A stretch of 64,000 nt of DNA from an uncultured Treponema sp. Lineage in GTDB: Bacteria; Spirochaetota; Spirochaetia; Treponematales; Treponemataceae. The stretch spans positions 21,771 to 85,770 of the forward strand of contig CAMNDY010000003.1 in assembly GCA_946535985.1 (NCBI GenBank). The letters are read 5' to 3'. Shown in pieces: positions 18,485 through 28,455 of the stretch. The notes beneath the pieces are model-generated. The model was not told the origin of the DNA. It saw only the letters and a program-made list of their open reading frames with translations, and did not search any database. The number at the start of each line of letters is the position of its first letter. The first letter of the stretch is position 1. The translations under genes were made by a program, and so were the position numbers.

Positions 18485-19001
18485 TATCAATCATATCCTT
18501 AGTATCATGAATAGAAAGCTGAGGTTTAAAGAACGAGAGGAACTTAAATACCACAGGAGCCAGAATTATGTTTGCACAAAATTCAAATAAGAACTCGTAA
18601 GATATGATGCTGTAAACATTTAATGAAAGTTTTGGGAAAAATAAGGAAATTAAAAAGATTAAAAGTTTTTTTGTAAGGGTTGCAATTCCAACAGAAGCTA
18701 TTGGAATTACTAAACCGGAAATGATGATTGTATTTGAGAACAAGCCAGTAATATAACCAATCAGTGTTCTAAAGACACAGTTGAAACCAAATGGAACGCC
18801 TGTTATAAAATCAAGGAAAAGTCCCGAAATAAAACCTGAAACTTCTCCGTATAACTTGCCGTTTAAAAGTGAAAAATAAATACAGCATATAAGAACTAAA
18901 TCAGGAACGACAAGTAAGAATGAAATATTTGACAGAATTGAAGATTCTATAATTGTTGCGGCAAATAAAAACAAAGTACTTATTAAAAGTGATCTTACCA
19001 T
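18477..19001 (-). CDS. mreD: Rod shape-determining membrane protein MreD
   Basis: A 174-residue, almost wholly hydrophobic protein with five or six membrane helices, placed between mreC and mrdA, where MreD is always found. DLVLICCIYFSLLNGKLYGEVSGFISGLFLDFITGVPFG is the typical MreD stretch (charged D, loop GE, second D). MreD is a small partner of MreC in the elongasome and has no enzyme activity. Its start shares one base with the mreC stop and its stop overlaps the mrdA start, so the three are translationally linked. Confidence 0.9.
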   Translation of the reverse strand: MVRSLLISTLFLFAATIIESSILSNISFLLVVPDLVLICCIYFSLLNGKLYGEVSGFISGLFLDFITGVPFGFNCVFRTLIGYITGLFSNTIIISGLVIPIASVGIATLTKKLLIFLISLFFPKLSLNVYSIISYEFLFEFCANIILAPVVFKFLSFFKPQLSIHDTKDMIDND

Positions 19002-19870
19002 TATTCTACCACCTTTCTGTCATTCAGCTGCTTCTGGTTTACAACAATTACATTTTCGAGTCTTGAAAAATCGATGATTGGAATAAGCTCAATATTAAGT
19101 GAAGAGTTGTAATCAAGACTTATGATTTTTGAAATTGTACCAATAGGGATATCTTTAAGGTAATTGTCGTTTTCTCCGGAGGTAACAATTATGTCTCCGT
19201 AAGAAAGCTCGCTTGCAACATTTTTTCTGATATATTGAAGTAAAAGCGGTTTATCCTGGCTGCCGGTTCCATTTACAAGTCCAAGGTCACGCTGGTTCTG
19301 GATTCTTGCAGAAACAATGTAGTTCAAGTTATATACAGGCATTACCTGGCTAGTAAAAGTTCCAACCTGAACAACTTTTCCAACAAGCCCTCTGTTTCCA
19401 TTCTGGAATGCAATTACCGGCATATTCTTTTTAATTCCGTTTACACTTCCTTTATCAATTGTAAGGTAGGTATAAACGTTATCAAAATCACGGGAGATAA
19501 TTTGTGCCGGATAATTCTGTTCATCAAGCGAAACAGCAAAGTCCAGTTGTTCACGCAGGCGTTCATTTTCCTTACGGATATCGGCATTTGAACGCTGCAT
19601 CTGTTCATAGTTTTCGAGCTTTATAACAAGATCATTATAATCTTTTTTAAGTTGCCTTAATTCTTTTACTGCATTAAAGGTGTCGCCAATTCCATGAGTA
19701 ACAAAATGAATGCCCTTTTCGACAGTTGAAATGGCGGAAAATCCTATTTTTTTTAGATTAAGAACAAATCCACCACCGCTAAAATTCAAAACGATATTTG
19801 AGATTAGTAATAATCCAATCAGGAGGAATTCAGGAAATCTAAACTTAAAACCGTTCTGTTTTTTAGACAT
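19001..19870 (-). CDS. mreC: Rod shape-determining protein MreC
   Basis: MreC links the cytosolic MreB filament to periplasmic PBP2. The 289-residue protein has one N-terminal membrane helix (FLLIGLLLISNIVLNF), a coiled coil from about 65 to 105 (KELRQLKKDYNDLVIKLENY and on) and two beta-barrel domains with the recognisable segments ISRDFDNVYTYLTIDKG, GLVGKVVQVG and YGDIIVTSGEN. It begins 42 bases after mreB, where the gap shows no separate promoter, and ends on the first base of mreD. Confidence 0.95.
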   Translation of the reverse strand: MSKKQNGFKFRFPEFLLIGLLLISNIVLNFSGGGFVLNLKKIGFSAISTVEKGIHFVTHGIGDTFNAVKELRQLKKDYNDLVIKLENYEQMQRSNADIRKENERLREQLDFAVSLDEQNYPAQIISRDFDNVYTYLTIDKGSVNGIKKNMPVIAFQNGNRGLVGKVVQVGTFTSQVMPVYNLNYIVSARIQNQRDLGLVNGTGSQDKPLLLQYIRKNVASELSYGDIIVTSGENDNYLKDIPIGTISKIISLDYNSSLNIELIPIIDFSRLENVIVVNQKQLNDRKVVE

Positions 19871-19912
19871 CTTAAGACCTTTTATTAAGTTGTATAGCTG
19901 CTGGAAACTATA

Positions 19913-20950
19913 CTATTCGTTAAGGCTGTCGTAAATAGAACGTTCAGAAGACATATTCTTAAAGAGACTGAATGCTTCACCGGCTCCAAGAGCAACACAT
20001 TCAAGAGGCTTTTCAACAAGAATTACAGGTACACCAGTTTCCTTAGAAATAAGACGAGGAAGCTCACGTAACATTGAACCACCACCAGTCATTACAATAC
20101 CTCTTTCAATAATATCAGAAGCAAGCTCAGGAGGAGTTTCGCTAAGAACAATCTTTATTTCATCAACAATCTTATTTACAGGATCTTTAAGTGCTTCACG
20201 AACTTCTACACTATCAATTTCAAGGCGGCGTGGAAGACCGGTAATAGCGTCTGTTCCTTTGAGCTCCATTTTTTCAATAGTCTTTTCAGGAGCGGCATTA
20301 CCAATCTGAATCTTAAGGCGTTCTGCAGCAGGCTGACCAATTATAAGGTTATGTACGCTACGGACATGCTTTACAATAGCTTCATCAAACTTATCTCCAC
20401 CAATGCGGATAGAATGTGTAACAACCATGCCTCCAAGAGAAATAACGGAAACTTCTGTTGTACCACCACCAATATCGCAAACCATGTGTCCAGCCGGTTC
20501 ATAAATAGGGATTTTTGCACCAATAGCTGCGGCTAAAGATTCAGGAATAACTTCTACTTCCTTGGCACCGGATTTAAGAGCTGCTTCAATAAGAGCACGG
20601 CGTTCAACATCAGTTACGCAAGATGGGATACCAATTTTCATTCTGATAGATTTGAACATCTGATGGCGCGGGATAATTTTTTGAATGAAGTATTTTATCA
20701 TTTTTTCTGTACTGTCAATGTCTGCAATAACACCGTCAGCCAGAGGTCTGATTGCTATAATATTTCCAGGTGTACGGTCAAGCATGCGTTTAGCTTCTGA
20801 ACCAACTGCTACAGTCTTCTTTGTACCGCGTTCTACGGCAATTACAGAAGGCTCATCAACAACCATACCTTTATCTTTTACATATATGAGGGTATTACAA
20901 GTACCAAGATCGATACCAATATCGGTAGAAAATTTGTCAAAAAATCCCAT
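19913..20950 (-). CDS. mreB: Actin-like cell-shape protein MreB
   Basis: MreB polymerises into membrane-associated filaments that steer lateral wall synthesis. The 345-residue protein has the actin-fold nucleotide motifs [30 protein letters not shown] and [20 protein letters not shown] at the N terminus is a short amphipathic membrane-binding segment. I start at the ATG at 20948-20950 because GGAGG (20957-20961) has six-base spacing to it; the TTG one codon upstream would be too close. First gene of the mreBCD-mrdA-rodA operon, with a candidate promoter just upstream. Confidence 0.97.
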   Translation of the reverse strand: MGFFDKFSTDIGIDLGTCNTLIYVKDKGMVVDEPSVIAVERGTKKTVAVGSEAKRMLDRTPGNIIAIRPLADGVIADIDSTEKMIKYFIQKIIPRHQMFKSIRMKIGIPSCVTDVERRALIEAALKSGAKEVEVIPESLAAAIGAKIPIYEPAGHMVCDIGGGTTEVSVISLGGMVVTHSIRIGGDKFDEAIVKHVRSVHNLIIGQPAAERLKIQIGNAAPEKTIEKMELKGTDAITGLPRRLEIDSVEVREALKDPVNKIVDEIKIVLSETPPELASDIIERGIVMTGGGSMLRELPRLISKETGVPVILVEKPLECVALGAGEAFSLFKNMSSERSIYDSLNE

Positions 20951-20998
20951 CAAAATCCTCCCATGATTTTTTGCGATTTAGTTTTTAATAATTAATCT

Positions 20999-21027
20999 AT
21001 TATACAACTATTTCAATAAATAATAAA
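20999..21027 (-). promoter_or_regulatory. Candidate promoter of the mre operon
   Basis: A perfect TATAAT on the minus strand (20999-21004) lies about 45 bases before the mreB start; the hexamer 17 bases upstream, TTTATT, is a weak -35. Plausible from position but weakly supported. Confidence 0.35.
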
Positions 21028-21049
21028 GAATATTCTTATATTATTCGCT

Positions 21050-22006
21050 TTATTCAGATAATTTTTTTAATGCACCGGAGTGATTTGGCTGAATTTTACG
21101 CGCTTTCCTCCATTCTGCACGTGCTGCAACAAGATTTTCCTGCTTTTCATAAATCAAACCAATACCATAATGTGCATCTGCAGAATTTTCATCTTTTGCC
21201 AAAACCGCATTAAACTGTTCCAGTGCATTTTGTAAATCATCTGTGTCTATATAAATATTTCCTAAAAGAAGCCTGCTTTTAAGAATTATTTCATCATTTG
21301 AGCTGTTGTTTATTATTCTAAAAAGATATTGGGATGCAGCACCTGTTTCGCCGGCTTTATAATACTGCTCTGCAATGCTAAGCAAAAGAAAATCAGATTC
21401 GCGGACAAGCAAGGCTTCTGTAAAAGCAGAAATACTTTCATAAGTCATACCAAGTGAGGCATAGCTTAATCCCAGGTATTCTGCAATATCATCGGCGTAG
21501 TAACCGTTTTCTCGTGCGAGGTTGAGATATTTAATTGCCAGATCTGCATAATAATATGTTGTGATTGTATTTTTATAAAAGTAAGCTTTTCCCAGCATAT
21601 ATTGGAGTTGAGGTAACAAGGATTTACTTGCATCATACATTGCCAGACGCAGATTATTTATACTTTCATCAAGATATTCCTGAACCTTGTAGGTATCAAT
21701 CTGGGAAACTGCAAGATAGAAACAAGCGTAGCCGTAATAAGTTAAAGCAGTATTATTGTAAGGCTTATCCTGCAGGAAAACTTTTCCCTGTTCATAAACA
21801 CCTTCATAATCGCTTTTTTCCCAGCTTTGTTTTATGGTTTTTATGGTGATTTTATTTTTGTTATAAGATTGAAATAAAAAGATTCCAAGACTTGCAATTG
21901 CTGCTATAAAAAGAAGAATACCCGAAACGATGATTGTGTTTCGAAGAATGTGATTTTTTCTTTTTGCAAAGGTTTTTATCTGTTCGTTCTTGGCTTTATT
22001 TTTCAT
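21050..22006 (-). CDS. Membrane-anchored TPR-repeat protein
   Basis: The 318-residue protein has a basic cytosolic start (MKNKAKNEQIKTFAKRKN), one membrane helix (IIVSGILLFIAAIASLGIFLF) and then tetratricopeptide repeats; SADAHYGIGLIYEKQENLVAARAEWRKA is a canonical unit and DDLQNALEQFNAVLAKDEN the preceding one. TPRs are scaffolds for protein complexes; location next to mreB suggests, but does not show, a cell-envelope role. I use the ATG at 22004-22006 because the upstream extension of the frame runs into the 3' end of rnpB. The periplasmic orientation of the repeats is inferred from the positive-inside rule. Confidence 0.8.
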   Translation of the reverse strand: MKNKAKNEQIKTFAKRKNHILRNTIIVSGILLFIAAIASLGIFLFQSYNKNKITIKTIKQSWEKSDYEGVYEQGKVFLQDKPYNNTALTYYGYACFYLAVSQIDTYKVQEYLDESINNLRLAMYDASKSLLPQLQYMLGKAYFYKNTITTYYYADLAIKYLNLARENGYYADDIAEYLGLSYASLGMTYESISAFTEALLVRESDFLLLSIAEQYYKAGETGAASQYLFRIINNSSNDEIILKSRLLLGNIYIDTDDLQNALEQFNAVLAKDENSADAHYGIGLIYEKQENLVAARAEWRKARKIQPNHSGALKKLSE

Positions 22007-22020
22007 TTTAATAAAATAAA

Positions 22021-22420
22021 CAAACGGGACAATAAGCCGGGTTCTGTCTAAACAAATCACGAGGATTTATTTAATGACCATCTATCCGAACTTTGTATTA
22101 CTACAAAGCTTTAGCAGCCTACCCGCAGTATAAGCTCGGAATAACAAACTGCTGCTCGGCCTTGCTCCAAATGAGGTTTACCCGCATTATCTGTTACCAG
22201 ATAACCGGTGGTTTCTTACACCACCTTTTCACCCTTACCTTTTTCAAGGCGGTTTACTTTCTGTTGCACTTTCTGTCGTCTTACTGGGCTATGCAAGAAA
22301 TTATGCAGCTGCCAGCAGACGCCCGGTTCTTATCCGGCATTTATTCCGAAGGAGCCCGGACTTTCACTCATAATTATATCTTATCATCAGGATATAACAA
22401 CGCGGTCATATCCCGTTTGT
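22021..22420 (-). ncRNA. rnpB: RNase P RNA (bacterial type A)
   Basis: Read on the minus strand the 400-nt segment contains the hallmark helices of RNase P RNA: GAAAGTCCGGGCTCC (5' half of the conserved P4 region, 22355-22370 area), ACAGAAA twice, GGTAAGGGTGAAAAGGTG, the GAGCAAGGCCGAGCAG stretch, and near the 3' end AGACAGAACCCGGCTTA. The ends CAAACGGGA and TCCCGTTTG pair as helix P1, which fixes the boundaries at about 22420 and 22021. This is the catalytic RNA that removes 5' leaders from pre-tRNAs. No protein reading frame here is credible. It lies 30 bases downstream of the zinc-ribbon gene. Confidence 0.96.
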
Positions 22421-22450
22421 TTACAGTATTTACAGTAAAAGAAAAAAGTT

Positions 22451-23386
22451 TTACTCTTCCTCTTCTTCCTGGCGTTCGTCATCATCTTCATCAGCGTCAG
22501 ATGCATCTTCGTCAAGATCTTCGTCTTCATTTTCAAGATCTTCATCGCCATCGTCGTAGAGTTTTTCTTCTCTTTCTTCTTCGTCGTAGCCCTCTTCATC
22601 ATCAAAATCATCATCAAGGTCTGCAAGGCTACCTGCATCATCCATACTGATAATTGGATCAAAGTCTTTTTCGTTTCCAGTATCTTCATAGAAAAGAATG
22701 CGGCTGCAGTATGGACAGAAGTTGATATTATCTCCTTCGCGAACAATGTTTGCAAACTGAGCAGGAAGAATCATATTACAACCTGTACAAACACGATTGC
22801 GAACAGCTACGATACCTTCTGAATTGCGCTGAATGATTCTCTGGAACTTGAAGAGGATTTCCTGATCAAGGTCCGGAGTAATTTTATCTTCATCTTTTTT
22901 AAGAGAAGTGAGTTCTGAATCGTATTTCTGTAATTCTTTATTAAGGTTTTCTTTAGAAGCAGCAAGATCACTTTCCTGAGAATTAATCATTTCTTCATTA
23001 ATCTTCAAAGTGTCTTTAATTTCTTCAAGAAGTTTTTCTTCTTTCTGGAGTTCTTTGCGAACTTCTGTTTCTTTTTCTGTAGCTTCTAAAATCTGTTTTT
23101 CCAAAGCTTCGTATTCACGGTGAGTCTGGATATCATCCATTCCCTTTTCACCCTTTTCGCGTGACTTTACAGCTTCGTCTAAATCGAATTTCAACTGAGC
23201 CACTTTTGATTTTACTTCTTCATACTCGTTGTTCTTTTCGATGTATTCTTTCTTCATTCGGGCAAGAAGCTCTTCCTGTGAACCAAGCTGTTTTGGAGCT
23301 TCTTCCTTTTTCTTTTCCAATTCGTATTTCTTTACAAGGATTTTCTGTAATTTCTTTAATTTTTCAAATATGTCCTGTGTAGCCAT
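22451..23386 (-). CDS. C4 zinc-ribbon coiled-coil protein with acidic tail
   Basis: The 311-residue protein has a long charged coiled coil (about 10-170) followed by a zinc ribbon, RVCTGCNMILP and FCPYCSRILFY (CxxC...CxxC, about residues 198-230). This is the arrangement of the C4-type zinc-ribbon family (Pfam zf-RING_7, formerly DUF164), whose helical hairpin and ribbon suggest nucleic-acid binding. After residue 235 comes an exceptionally acidic tail of some 75 residues, nearly all Asp and Glu, not part of the usual domain. It is probably cytoplasmic. Location between rpoD and rnpB places it with core RNA genes. Function of the family in spirochaetes is unknown to me. Confidence 0.85.
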   Translation of the reverse strand: MATQDIFEKLKKLQKILVKKYELEKKKEEAPKQLGSQEELLARMKKEYIEKNNEYEEVKSKVAQLKFDLDEAVKSREKGEKGMDDIQTHREYEALEKQILEATEKETEVRKELQKEEKLLEEIKDTLKINEEMINSQESDLAASKENLNKELQKYDSELTSLKKDEDKITPDLDQEILFKFQRIIQRNSEGIVAVRNRVCTGCNMILPAQFANIVREGDNINFCPYCSRILFYEDTGNEKDFDPIISMDDAGSLADLDDDFDDEEGYDEEEREEKLYDDGDEDLENEDEDLDEDASDADEDDDERQEEEEE

Positions 23387-23429
23387 TCGGTTTTCCCCTA
23401 ATAAAATATCATAAAATTATATAAAAGAT

Positions 23430-23512
23430 AGATTATCGGGTCAAGCCCGATAATGACACTCTCTTTTGTCCTATAATGACACTCTCTTTTGTCCTATAAT
23501 GACACTCTCTTT
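23430..23512. repeat. Hairpin repeat followed by three 23-bp tandem copies
   Basis: AGATT-ATCGGG-TCAAG-CCCGAT-AATGACA (23430-23458) is one unit of the dispersed hairpin family also at 33.8 and 60.4 kb. Its right flank is then repeated in tandem with a period of 23 bases: identical copies at 23451-23473 and 23474-23496 and a partial third reaching the rpoD stop. The array lies between rpoD and the zinc-ribbon gene. Confidence 0.85.
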
Positions 23513-25369
23513 TTACTCCATGTAATCCCTGAGCCCGTTTGCACGTCTTGGGTGGCGGAGTCGGCGCAAAGCTTTTGCTTCAATCTGACGGATACGTTCA
23601 CGGGTTACATCAAAGTAAAGACCAACCTCTTCGAGTGTAAGAGAATATCCGTCTTCAAGACCAAAGCGCATCTTAAGAACTTCCTGTTCACGTGGTGGTA
23701 AAGTTCCCAAAACTGTTCGCAGCTGCTCCTGAAGCAAGGTAAAGGCAGTTTGTGTTGCAGGATTTTCAACTTCCTTATCTTCAATGAAGTCTCCGAGCAA
23801 TGAATCTTCTTCCTCACCAATTGGAGTTTCAAGAGAAATTGGTTCGCGTGCAACATTCTTAACCTGTTTAACACGGCTTAATGGCCAGCCAAGCTGCTGG
23901 GCAATTTCATCATCAGTTGGTTCACGGCCAAGCTTCTGCATAAGCTGGCGGCTTTCGCGAACAACCTTATTAATCTGTTCAATCATGTGAACCGGTACAC
24001 GGATTGTTCTTGCCTGGTCAGAAATAGAACGTGTAATTGCCTGACGAATCCACCAGGTTGCGTATGTAGAAAACTTAAAGCCCTTACGGTATTCAAATTT
24101 TTCTACGGCTTTGATAAGACCAATATTTCCTTCCTGAACAAGGTCAAAGAAATGAAGACCTCTGTTTGTATATTTCTTTGCAATGGAAACAACAAGACGA
24201 AGGTTTGCGTTGATAAGCTTATTCTTCGCCTTTTCCATCATTACACGGCCACTTTCGATTTCCTGGGCCATTTTAATGATATCTTCTACATTGTTTTCGT
24301 AATCGTATTCGAGCTTGTGAAGCTTTCTGTCAATTTTTTGAATCTGAGTGTAAATCTCGCGGATTTCATCGGCACTCATATTCAATTCTTCTTCGAGTTT
24401 TACAGCCTGTGAACGGATTGAGATTTTTTTACCAAGACGACGAAGTTCAGAAGGATTAGAAATGCGCAATTCCTTCATCTTCTTTTCCTGTTTCTGATGG
24501 TATTCTTCAATTTTTATAGTAGCTTCGCGATATTTTTGAGTAAACTTGTCGAGTTCTTCTGTCTGAATGTCAATTTTTTGAAGTTCAGGAATAATCTTTT
24601 TGCGAAGGGCCACAAGCTGATCATTATCAAAAATAGCGCTGGACTGCTCTGCTTCGAAAAGCTGCTTTTTAAGGGCAATATACTGCTTCATTTCCTGAAG
24701 AACAGGTTTTATGTGTTCACCATAAGCACTCTTAAGGCGGCGTTTATCGGCCATTTCTTCATTGAGTTCCTTGCGGGTCTTTCCAGGTTCGTGAATATCA
24801 ATTCGAGTAAAGGCTTTAAGTGCAATGTTGTAGAATTCCGGAATCATAATTCCAGAGCCTTTGATTACATCTTTAATGATATTGTTTCCGTCTTCCATCT
24901 GTTTAGAAAGCTCAACTTCCTGGTCTGCAGTAAGAAGATTTTCTTTACCAATTTCTCTTAAATAAAGACGGATTGGATCATCTACGCTTGAATCCTTGTC
25001 GCTGTTTACAAGACGAGATTTCTGGCTGTCTAATTTTTCAAGGTTTTCAATTTCCTTAATTTCATCATTTGCGCCTTCTTCATCATCATCTTCCTGTTCA
25101 AGAATGATATCATCGTCATCATCTTCGGTTACATCAATATCATCCTGTGCAGGCATATCAGGTTCATCAGAAATTAAATCGGGTTCTACAAGTTGTATAT
25201 TTTTTTCATTAAGAAACTTAAGAACAGTTTCCATTTGTGGAGAGTTTACAAAATCCTGACCAAGAATATCTGTAGCCTCGTCCCAAGTTACAAAAGGTTT
25301 ATCTTTTGCAAAATCCAGAAGTTTTTGTACAGCAGGGTTAATGCTTGTTTCTTCCATTTGATTTTTCAC
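23513..25369 (-). CDS. rpoD: Primary sigma factor RpoD (sigma-70)
   Basis: RpoD directs RNA polymerase to housekeeping promoters. The 618-residue protein has region 1.1, an acidic spacer (a run of Asp/Glu near residues 75-105), region 1.2 ([21 protein letters not shown]), a long non-conserved region, the core 2.x block ([22 protein letters not shown] and [20 protein letters not shown]), region 3 ([14 protein letters not shown]) and region 4 with [20 protein letters not shown] as recognition helix. Conserved 2.4 and 4.2 helices agree with TTGACA/TATAAT-type promoters seen elsewhere in this window. It begins directly at the dnaG stop, the common dnaG-rpoD pairing. Confidence 0.97.
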   Translation of the reverse strand: MKNQMEETSINPAVQKLLDFAKDKPFVTWDEATDILGQDFVNSPQMETVLKFLNEKNIQLVEPDLISDEPDMPAQDDIDVTEDDDDDIILEQEDDDEEGANDEIKEIENLEKLDSQKSRLVNSDKDSSVDDPIRLYLREIGKENLLTADQEVELSKQMEDGNNIIKDVIKGSGIMIPEFYNIALKAFTRIDIHEPGKTRKELNEEMADKRRLKSAYGEHIKPVLQEMKQYIALKKQLFEAEQSSAIFDNDQLVALRKKIIPELQKIDIQTEELDKFTQKYREATIKIEEYHQKQEKKMKELRISNPSELRRLGKKISIRSQAVKLEEELNMSADEIREIYTQIQKIDRKLHKLEYDYENNVEDIIKMAQEIESGRVMMEKAKNKLINANLRLVVSIAKKYTNRGLHFFDLVQEGNIGLIKAVEKFEYRKGFKFSTYATWWIRQAITRSISDQARTIRVPVHMIEQINKVVRESRQLMQKLGREPTDDEIAQQLGWPLSRVKQVKNVAREPISLETPIGEEEDSLLGDFIEDKEVENPATQTAFTLLQEQLRTVLGTLPPREQEVLKMRFGLEDGYSLTLEEVGLYFDVTRERIRQIEAKALRRLRHPRRANGLRDYME

Positions 25370-27175
25370 CTACTTTGATAATAATTGAGCCTGTTTATCA
25401 AGCTCCATTTTTTGAGTAAGAAGATTGTTCATTTGAATTCTGTCATCGTCTGTAACAATAACAAAGTCTCGGATTCTTTTTACCAAAGCTTCGCGCTGTT
25501 CATCAATCTTATTTCTTTTTATGAACTTTATAGTATCCTGTATATAGGCTCCGCAGTTCGACTTTTGATAAACATTGTCTGACAAAGCATTCGTGATATA
25601 TTGGGTTAAACCCGTTCCGTTACAACTTTCGATAATGTCAGGTATAGATAACGCTCCCTTTTGAAGACAATCTTCATAAATTCTGAATAACTTTCTGGCG
25701 TCGGGATTCTTAAAATCATCTTCATTAAGACTGGAACGTAAGGTTTGGAATTGATCTAAATCGGCTGTTATGGCAATTAACCCACGCAATTCTGCATCAA
25801 GGTTTATCTGCTGCTTATTTTCCTGATTATTATTTTGCCGGATTGTTATACGTTCTCGGGCTTGATTTCGATTTAAAAAGTCCCTTTTTACAGCCTCCGG
25901 TTTCAGATTAAACACCTGAGCTAATTGCTCAAGGCATGACTCCCTCTGAATATCTGACTGTAAACAGTCAATGTAGAGAAAAAATTCCAGTGCAGCCTTA
26001 GTTTTTCCCTCAGGCGTGTCAACAGGGTATTTTTTCCCTACTTTATTCAAAAGATAGTCACTATCTAATATAGCGTTATTTACTTGTACCGTCAAGTTCT
26101 CTGCGCCATATTTAAGCATAATTTCGGCAGGATCCTTTCCACCTTTTAACTGAATTACTTTTACTGTTAAATCGTGTTCGCGGCAAAGTTTTATGGCTTT
26201 CCAGGTTGCTTCCTGCCCCGCTCCGTCCGAATCAAAAGAAAGATAAACAGTTCCTCCGGCAACAAAGCCCGAAATCATTTTTATATGTTCTTCGGTTAAG
26301 GCTGTTCCTAAAGTAGCAACTGCATAATCCAGCCCGCACTGATGATATGCAATTACATCCATGTTTCCTTCGCAAAAGATAATTGATTTTTTCTGGCGGA
26401 TTGTATTTTTGGCAAAATTAAAACCAAATAAGGTTTCGCGTTTTTTGAACTGAGGCAAGTCTCCCGAGTTCAAATATTTTCTTTGAGATTCATCTGCGGG
26501 AGGAATTACACGGCCGCCAAAAGCAACAACCTGACCTTTGCGGTTAAAAATCGGGAACATTAAACGGTCTGAAAAAAAGGAATAATCAGGATAATTCTGA
26601 CTGAAAAGACCCGATTTATTCAAAAAATCCTGGCTGAAATTTTTACCAAGCAGAAATTTCTTTAACCATTTGCGGTCTGCAGGGGCATATCCAAGTTTAA
26701 ACTTTTGAATTGTTTCGGTTGTAAGACCGCGTTTTGTAATATATTCAAGGGCTTTTTTCCCCTGTTCAGTTTCCATTAAAAAGTAATGAAACATGCTTGC
26801 AGTTCTTTCATAAAGCTCTATGTTTTTTTCTACAGTATCATCACGTTTGTAATCGGAAGGAACTCCACCGTCTTTATAACGGATTGGAATACCTGCTTTT
26901 TTTGCCAGATTTTCTATAGCCTCAACATAAGAAAGCTTTTCCATTTCCATTACAAACTTGATTACATCACCCGAAGCATGGCAGCCAAAGCAGTGATAAA
27001 ACTTCTTATCGGAATCTACATGAAAAGAAGGTGTTTTTTCTCCGTGGAAAGGACAGCAGCCCCAAAAATCATTCGGACCGCGAGACTTGAGCACAGTATA
27101 ATCGCCCACTACCGAAACTATGTCGGTTGTATTGCGAACTGCATCAATTGTTTCCTGTGCTATAAATCCTGCCAT
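25370..27175 (-). CDS. dnaG: DNA primase DnaG
   Basis: DnaG lays down RNA primers for lagging-strand replication. The 601-residue protein has the N-terminal zinc-binding module (CCPFHGEKTPSF and YHCFGCHASGD), the RNA-polymerase/TOPRIM core with FGGRVIPP, VIFCEGNMDVIAYHQ, ATLGTALT and LSFDSDGAGQEA (metal-binding acidic residues), and a C-terminal helical region of about 150 residues for helicase contact. It is preceded by mltG and abuts rpoD with no gap, so the two are surely cotranscribed. Confidence 0.97.
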   Translation of the reverse strand: MAGFIAQETIDAVRNTTDIVSVVGDYTVLKSRGPNDFWGCCPFHGEKTPSFHVDSDKKFYHCFGCHASGDVIKFVMEMEKLSYVEAIENLAKKAGIPIRYKDGGVPSDYKRDDTVEKNIELYERTASMFHYFLMETEQGKKALEYITKRGLTTETIQKFKLGYAPADRKWLKKFLLGKNFSQDFLNKSGLFSQNYPDYSFFSDRLMFPIFNRKGQVVAFGGRVIPPADESQRKYLNSGDLPQFKKRETLFGFNFAKNTIRQKKSIIFCEGNMDVIAYHQCGLDYAVATLGTALTEEHIKMISGFVAGGTVYLSFDSDGAGQEATWKAIKLCREHDLTVKVIQLKGGKDPAEIMLKYGAENLTVQVNNAILDSDYLLNKVGKKYPVDTPEGKTKAALEFFLYIDCLQSDIQRESCLEQLAQVFNLKPEAVKRDFLNRNQARERITIRQNNNQENKQQINLDAELRGLIAITADLDQFQTLRSSLNEDDFKNPDARKLFRIYEDCLQKGALSIPDIIESCNGTGLTQYITNALSDNVYQKSNCGAYIQDTIKFIKRNKIDEQREALVKRIRDFVIVTDDDRIQMNNLLTQKMELDKQAQLLSK

Positions 27176-27193
27176 CCTCTTTTACCGCCTGAT

Positions 27194-28258
27194 TTACTTT
27201 TTGGTGCTTAAGTTATGACTTGCTTTATGCTCATCAAAAGTAGAAGTAAATACATGTCTTCCTGCCTGAGAATCTACAACCTGGAAAAAATAATAATTTG
27301 TCTTTGGAGGATTTGCAGCCGCACTCAAAGCAACAAGTCCCGGATTAGAGATTGGACCGGGTGTAAGGCCTGCCCATTTATATGTGTTATAGGGATTATC
27401 TATTTTTGTATCTTCAAGAAGAACTCTGTCAGGATGAGGTCGACCTTGAATTTCTGTTATGATGTATACAATTGTAGCACATGAGTACAAGCCTATGTTC
27501 TGTTTAAGGCGGTTTGTAAATACACTTGCTATAAGAGGAGCTTCATCTGCAACACGATATTCACGCTCAACAATCGAAGCAAGAATTACAATATTATAAA
27601 GTTCCTGTGGAGTTTTTTCGGACAAGCCATCGATTGCTTTGATTTTTTCGAAAAAAGTTTCAATCATAATTTCGGCAGCATCGCGGGCAGTCATTCCAAG
27701 TGTAAAAAAATATGTTTCGGGAAATAAAAATCCTTCTGCACTTTCGCCTGCAATATTGTATTTATTCAAAAGCTCAGGAGAATAACATACAGCCTTAAAA
27801 TCTTCCTGCTTACAGATATTATTATCTTCAAGGATTTTTCCAATCTGAGAAATTGTTTTTCCTTCCGGAATTGCAAGCTTTATATATTCCTGTTCTCCGG
27901 AGCATAAGGCATTTACAAGCTGGGCATAATTCATCTGGTAATTCAAGTGATAAATTCCGCTTTTAAGAACAAAATCTTGTGGTACCGGCTGATCTTTAAA
28001 AACAATATTCAGGAGTTTTGGATATCTTACAAAGTAATAAAAGAATTTTGCATTTTTAATGAGGCCTTTGTTCTGCAGTTCCTCTGCAATTGTAAAGGTA
28101 GAAGTGCCCATTGGAACTTCAAAACGAACGCTTTGATTTTGTAAATCGTCAGATACTTTTAACGGGGAAATTTGAGAATACAGATAATATCCCCCTGCTG
28201 CTATTACGAGAAGAATAAAAAACAGAAGGATTAGAAAAACTTTGCCTTTTGTTTTCAT
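27194..28258 (-). CDS. mltG: Endolytic peptidoglycan transglycosylase MltG (YceG)
   Basis: MltG cuts nascent glycan strands at the membrane and may end their elongation. The 354-residue protein has one N-terminal membrane helix (VFLILLFFILLVIAAGGYYLY), a LysM-like region, then the YceG catalytic domain with LASIVEREYRV, holding the catalytic glutamate, and YNTYKWAGLTPGPISNPG near the end. Its ATG overlaps the preceding small ORF by four bases; dnaG follows after 18 bases. Peptidoglycan synthesis genes of the mre operon lie downstream on the same strand. Confidence 0.93.
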   Translation of the reverse strand: MKTKGKVFLILLFFILLVIAAGGYYLYSQISPLKVSDDLQNQSVRFEVPMGTSTFTIAEELQNKGLIKNAKFFYYFVRYPKLLNIVFKDQPVPQDFVLKSGIYHLNYQMNYAQLVNALCSGEQEYIKLAIPEGKTISQIGKILEDNNICKQEDFKAVCYSPELLNKYNIAGESAEGFLFPETYFFTLGMTARDAAEIMIETFFEKIKAIDGLSEKTPQELYNIVILASIVEREYRVADEAPLIASVFTNRLKQNIGLYSCATIVYIITEIQGRPHPDRVLLEDTKIDNPYNTYKWAGLTPGPISNPGLVALSAAANPPKTNYYFFQVVDSQAGRHVFTSTFDEHKASHNLSTKK

Positions 28259-28455
28259 GAATAGAATTTTTTTACCTCATCTAAAGATAACGATTGATAA
28301 ACAGCAGCTTCCAGGGCCTGATAAAAATATTCAAGACCTTCGGGTAAAGACTCCTGATTATCTCTTAAGAATTTAGCAAGACCTGCCACTTCTTTTGAAG
28401 TAAAATTATATGATAAAGTGAATTTTTTTTCATCTGGTTGGCGCATTGGAATCAT
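28255..28455 (-). CDS. Small conserved-looking protein of unknown function
   Basis: A 66-residue protein with overlapping ATGA junctions on both sides (to the MBL hydrolase before it and mltG after it), which makes it a real gene rather than a chance frame. The sequence is charged and helical (TSKEVAGLAKFLRDNQESLP and GLEYFYQALEAAVYQSL) with no cysteines, signal or membrane segment. I cannot assign a family. Confidence 0.6.
   Translation of the reverse strand: MIPMRQPDEKKFTLSYNFTSKEVAGLAKFLRDNQESLPEGLEYFYQALEAAVYQSLSLDEVKKFYS

Noticed and set aside
22093..22650. Plus-strand 185-codon frame
   Set aside because: It is antisense to RNase P RNA and to the acidic tail of the zinc-ribbon gene; the His/Leu-rich translation is a by-product of GAT/GAA runs.
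23451..23512. Tandem array as possible CRISPR
   Set aside because: Copies are directly adjacent without spacers and there are no cas genes.
23987..25259. Several plus-strand frames of 60-154 codons over rpoD
   Set aside because: All are shadows of rpoD; the minus-strand protein has every sigma-70 region intact.
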